From the NCBI GenBank assembly GCA_032100225.1, contig DAMDJY010000028.1:1-24450 (forward strand): a stretch of DNA of 24,450 nucleotides. Reading direction: 5' to 3'. The notes beneath the pieces were generated by a model. That model worked only from the letters and a program-made list of their open reading frames with translations. It made no database searches and was not told the DNA's origin. A program made the position numbers and the translations under genes. The stretch comes from Mobilicoccus sp032100225. Its GTDB lineage: Bacteria; Actinomycetota; Actinomycetes; Actinomycetales; Dermatophilaceae. Shown piece after piece: positions 21,973-24,450 of this stretch (positions are counted from its first letter, which is position 1; every line of letters starts with the position of its first letter).

Positions 21973-22084
21973 TGTCCACCGACACCCGCACACCCACGTG
22001 CACTCACACCCCCCTGTACTGAGCCCCATCCCTGCGCCAGGATCACCCCTCGGACTCCGTGACCGACATGTGGGATGGCGGTCG

Positions 22085-22090
22085 TATCTT
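22085..22090 (+). promoter_or_regulatory. -10 box of the MFS gene (leaderless type)
   Basis: TATCTT, seven bases before the ATG at 22098. Its position supports that start over the in-frame codon at 22059. Confidence 0.4.
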
Positions 22091-22097
22091 GTGCCGC

Positions 22098-23366
22098 ATG
22101 TCCGAGTCGGGCTCCCGCAGTGTGCATCCGGCCTGGCCGGTGGCCGTCGTCACGATCCTCGCGCTGTTCGCGGCTGCCGGGTTCCGCTCGACAGTCGGGG
22201 TGCTCATGCAACCCCTGGAGGCGGAGTTCGGCTGGTCGCGCGCGGTGACCTCCGGCGCGGCGAGCCTCAACCTCGTCGTCTACGGCATCGCCGCGCCGTT
22301 GACCGCGGCCATGATGGAGAGCTGGGGCGTGCGGCGCACGGTCTCGATCTCGCTCGTCATCGTCGGGCTGGCCAGCGCAGCGACGTGCCTGATGACCGAC
22401 CCGTGGCACCTCTACGTGCTGTGGGGTCTCGTCATCGGCGTCGCCACCGGCACCATGGCGCTCACCTTCGGCACGATCGTCGCCAACCGCTGGTTCGTGA
22501 CGCACCGCGGCCTCGTGACCGGCGCCTTCTCTGCCGCGACGGCCGCCGGTCAGGTGCTGTTCGTCCCCGTCATCGCGGCCGAGGTCATGCACGGCGGCTG
22601 GCGGATGGCCGCGCTCACCGTCGGCGCCGCCTCCCTGCTCACGGGTGTGCTGTGCGCCGTGGTCCTGCGCGATCGGCCCAGCCACGTCGGCGTCTTTCCC
22701 TACGGGCACACAGGCGACGCACCCATCGTCGAGGGCGACTCCCCCGGTCGGTCCCCACTGCACACCGCCATCCGGGCACTGCTCGACGGATCCCGGTCGT
22801 GGACGTTCTGGGCCCTGGCTCTGACATTCTTCGTCTGTGGCTGGTCGACCAACGGCATCGTCGTCACCCACCTCATCCCCGCCGCGCACGACCATGCGAT
22901 GCCCACCGGCACGGCCGCGTCGATCATCGCGGTCATCGGGATCTTCGACATCGTCGGGACAATGGTCTCCGGCTGGTTGACCGACCGCTACGACCCGCGC
23001 ATCCTCCTTGCGCTGTACTACGCGACCCGCGGCCTCTCCCTGCTGTTCGTCAACGACCTCTTTGGCCCGACGACGGACGTTCCCCTCTGGGTGTTCGTCG
23101 TCTTCTACGGGCTCGACTGGACCGCCACCGTGCCGCCCACCGTCGAGCTGTGCCGGGCCCGTTTCGGGCTCGACCGGTCCGGTGTCGTCTTCGGCTGGAT
23201 CTACGCCTCGCACATGATCGGCGCCGGCATCGGGGCGAGCGTCTCGGGCACCATTCGGGAGTCCACCGGCTCCTACGACTGGGGCTGGATCCTCACCGCT
23301 GTCCTCTGCGGTGTTGCAGCCGTCGCCGCCGTGACGATGCCGCGCCGACTCGTGCAGCGCTCCTGA
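22098..23366 (+). CDS. MFS transporter
   Basis: 422 residues, about 12 membrane helices, in the cytoplasmic membrane. The first half runs from AWPVAVVTILALFAAAGFRS through LVLWGLVIGVATG-type helices, with the MFS loop 2-3 region MMESWGVRRTVS. A central cytoplasmic loop (about 198-235: RDRPSHVGVFPYGHTGD...) separates the halves. The second-half repeat is GWLTDRYDPRILL. The overall pattern, with FGWSRAVTSGAAS early on, recalls MFS members of the monocarboxylate/oxalate type, but the substrate is unknown. I use the ATG at 22098 because a TANNNT box precedes it and the extra 13 residues from 22059 (MTDMWDGGRILCR) look untranslated. A strong hairpin lies 67 bases after the stop. Confidence 0.88.
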   Translation: MSESGSRSVHPAWPVAVVTILALFAAAGFRSTVGVLMQPLEAEFGWSRAVTSGAASLNLVVYGIAAPLTAAMMESWGVRRTVSISLVIVGLASAATCLMTDPWHLYVLWGLVIGVATGTMALTFGTIVANRWFVTHRGLVTGAFSAATAAGQVLFVPVIAAEVMHGGWRMAALTVGAASLLTGVLCAVVLRDRPSHVGVFPYGHTGDAPIVEGDSPGRSPLHTAIRALLDGSRSWTFWALALTFFVCGWSTNGIVVTHLIPAAHDHAMPTGTAASIIAVIGIFDIVGTMVSGWLTDRYDPRILLALYYATRGLSLLFVNDLFGPTTDVPLWVFVVFYGLDWTATVPPTVELCRARFGLDRSGVVFGWIYASHMIGAGIGASVSGTIRESTGSYDWGWILTAVLCGVAAVAAVTMPRRLVQRS

Positions 23367-23433
23367 TCGGCGACGTTCCGGAGCGTCCGACGCGCGGAGC
23401 GATCGGCACTCCGCGTTGTGACCCGCCGAACAG

Positions 23434-23474
23434 ACGCGTGCCCCGCCCGGAACTTCTCCGGACGGGGCACGCGT
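23434..23474. terminator. Bidirectional terminator hairpin (MFS / leuA)
   Basis: Stem 23434-23450 with 23458-23474, 16 of 17 pairs (one C/A mismatch), 7-base loop, between the convergent MFS and leuA genes. Confidence 0.8.
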
Positions 23475-23483
23475 TCGAGCGAC

Positions 23484-23539
23484 CGGCTCAGTGGTCGATC
23501 GGCCCAGTGGCCGACCGGCTCAGTGGCCGACCAGCCCAG
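23484..23539. repeat. 16-bp tandem repeat, about 3.5 copies
   Basis: Units CGGCTCAGTGGTCGAT, CGGCCCAGTGGCCGAC, CGGCTCAGTGGCCGAC and the partial CAGCCCAG follow head to tail between the terminator hairpin and the leuA stop. It is non-coding, by the neighbouring stops. Function unknown. Confidence 0.85.
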
Positions 23540-23551
23540 ACGTCGTCTGAC

Positions 23552-24450
23552 TCAGGGACCGCCGCCGGGACGGCTGATCATCTGGCCCTCGGCGGGGGCC
23601 GCGTCGGCAGCGTCGCGGTCGGCACGGTTGACTGCCGAGAGGATCGCCATGAACGAGGCGTTGACGATCGAGTTGTGCAGACCGACACCCCAGAGGATGC
23701 GGTCACCGACGGCGCACTCCACGTACGACGCGGCGCGGGCGTCGCCACCGGCGCTGAGAGCGTGCTCGGCGTAGTCGAGGACCCGCACGTCGACGCCGTA
23801 CTGGGCGAGACCGTCGACGAACGCGGCGATCGGGCCGTTGCCGTGTCCGTCGATCGTGACCTCGCGTCCACGGTCGAGGACGACGGCTTCGACGTGGTCA
23901 CGTCCGTCCGCATCGGAGGTCGTGCGGCTGGACACTGGCGCGAATCGGCCCCAGGCGCGGTCGCCCTCGCCGGTTCCGGGGAGATACTCGTCGGAGAACA
24001 CGTCCCACAGGGCTGCGGCCGACATCTCGCCACCCTCGGTGTCGGTGCGACGCTGCACGACTCCGGAGAGTTCGATCTGCATCCGGCGCGGCAGATCCAG
24101 GTTGTGCTCGCTCCGCATCAGGTAAGCGACGCCACCCTTGCCGGACTGGCTGTTGACGCGAACGACGGCCTCGTAGCTGCGGCCCAGGTCGTGCGGGTCG
24201 ATGGGCAGGTACGGCACGCCCCAGACGAGTTCGTCGACGGACTTGCCTGTCTCCTTGCTCTGGCGGTCCATGTCGTCGAAGCCCTTCTTGATGGCGTCCT
24301 GGTGGGAGCCGGAGAAGGCCGTGAACACGAGGTCGCCGCCGTAGGGGTGGCGCTCGTGCACGGGCAGCTGGTTGCAGTGCTCGACGGTGCGGCGGACCTC
24401 GTCGATGTCTGAGAAGTCGATCTGCGGGTCGATGCCCTGGCTGAACATGT
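23552..24450 (-). CDS. leuA: 2-isopropylmalate synthase, C-terminal part (partial)
   Basis: Catalyses the first committed step of leucine synthesis, joining acetyl-CoA and 2-oxoisovalerate. About 299 residues are in the window; the catalytic TIM barrel enters from the right edge. Seen here: the end of the barrel (MFSQGIDPQIDFSDIDEVRR, the last metal-binding region around PVHERHPYGGDLVFTAFSG), the linker domain (SHQDAIKKG, VPYLPIDPHDLGR, NSQSGKGGVAY), and the C-terminal regulatory domain that senses leucine (VTIDGHGNGPIAAFVDGL, DYAEHALSAGGDARAASYVE). The sequence is of the long actinobacterial LeuA type. The C-terminal tail (DAADAAPAEGQMISRPGGGP) is low complexity. The start and regulation lie outside the window. 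Confidence 0.95.
   Translation of the reverse strand, partial: MFSQGIDPQIDFSDIDEVRRTVEHCNQLPVHERHPYGGDLVFTAFSGSHQDAIKKGFDDMDRQSKETGKSVDELVWGVPYLPIDPHDLGRSYEAVVRVNSQSGKGGVAYLMRSEHNLDLPRRMQIELSGVVQRRTDTEGGEMSAAALWDVFSDEYLPGTGEGDRAWGRFAPVSSRTTSDADGRDHVEAVVLDRGREVTIDGHGNGPIAAFVDGLAQYGVDVRVLDYAEHALSAGGDARAASYVECAVGDRILWGVGLHNSIVNASFMAILSAVNRADRDAADAAPAEGQMISRPGGGP

Noticed and set aside
23484..23539. CRISPR array
   Set aside because: Units are contiguous, 16 bases, with no spacers and no cas genes.
21998..24412. 804-residue + strand frame over the MFS gene and antisense to leuA
   Set aside because: Crosses a terminator hairpin and two real genes; sequence is not protein-like.

Overview
The window is very GC-rich, densely coded DNA with GTG starts and actinobacterial gene families throughout: an EccC-like FtsK/SpoIIIE ATPase, a LmeA-like lipid-binding protein, DUF4126 and DUF6703-like membrane proteins, and a 2-isopropylmalate synthase and AlkB of actinobacterial type. 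I infer a high-GC actinomycete, possibly of the Micrococcales; the genus cannot be fixed from the sequence. A run of ten Ns at 6798-6807 marks a scaffold gap, so this is a draft assembly.

Region 1 (1-8636) is the accessory-looking part. A divergent pair opens it: the first 34 codons of an EccD-like gene leave on the minus strand, and a 1214-residue EccC-like ATPase leaves on the plus strand. These are two core parts of a type VII (ESX-like) secretion system. Behind eccC, with 10-base or 4-base (ATGA) junctions, come a PQQ-like beta-propeller protein, an exported glycoside hydrolase family 26 protein with both catalytic glutamates, and a second GH26-like protein that has lost both. I read this as one translationally coupled operon in which a T7SS motor is tied to a paired enzyme and pseudoenzyme with long Pro/Ala/Thr-rich low-complexity segments. 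This is the part of the window most likely to be undescribed. It also holds a 12-base C tract and a 15-base tandem repeat, both in linker-coding DNA.

Region 2 (8713-10016) has an alpha/beta hydrolase with an unusual C-terminal histidine region, then two minus-strand tRNA genes (CAU anticodon, probably Ile2; and Asn-GUU) with a strong hairpin between them.

Region 3 (10017-16680) is housekeeping: a small conserved protein coupled to dnaG, a dgt gene broken by an apparent 5-base slippage deletion, a two-domain sulfurtransferase diverging from dgt, dusB, and a small three-helix membrane protein. Long perfect hairpins sit between the convergent gene pairs.

Region 4 (16697-21133) is a minus-strand series: DUF4126 protein, LmeA-like protein, recO, uppS, argG. 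argG has an ARG-box-like array of three ATGCAT copies spaced exactly 10 bp.

Region 5 (21328-24450) has an AlkB-type dioxygenase, an MFS transporter, a terminator hairpin, a small tandem repeat, and the C-terminal part of leuA entering from the right edge.

A recurring signal is a TANNNT-type -10 element ending 6-7 bases before a start codon (dgt, sulfurtransferase, DUF6703-like gene, uppS, argG, MFS, and a near match for AlkB), the arrangement of leaderless actinobacterial transcripts.
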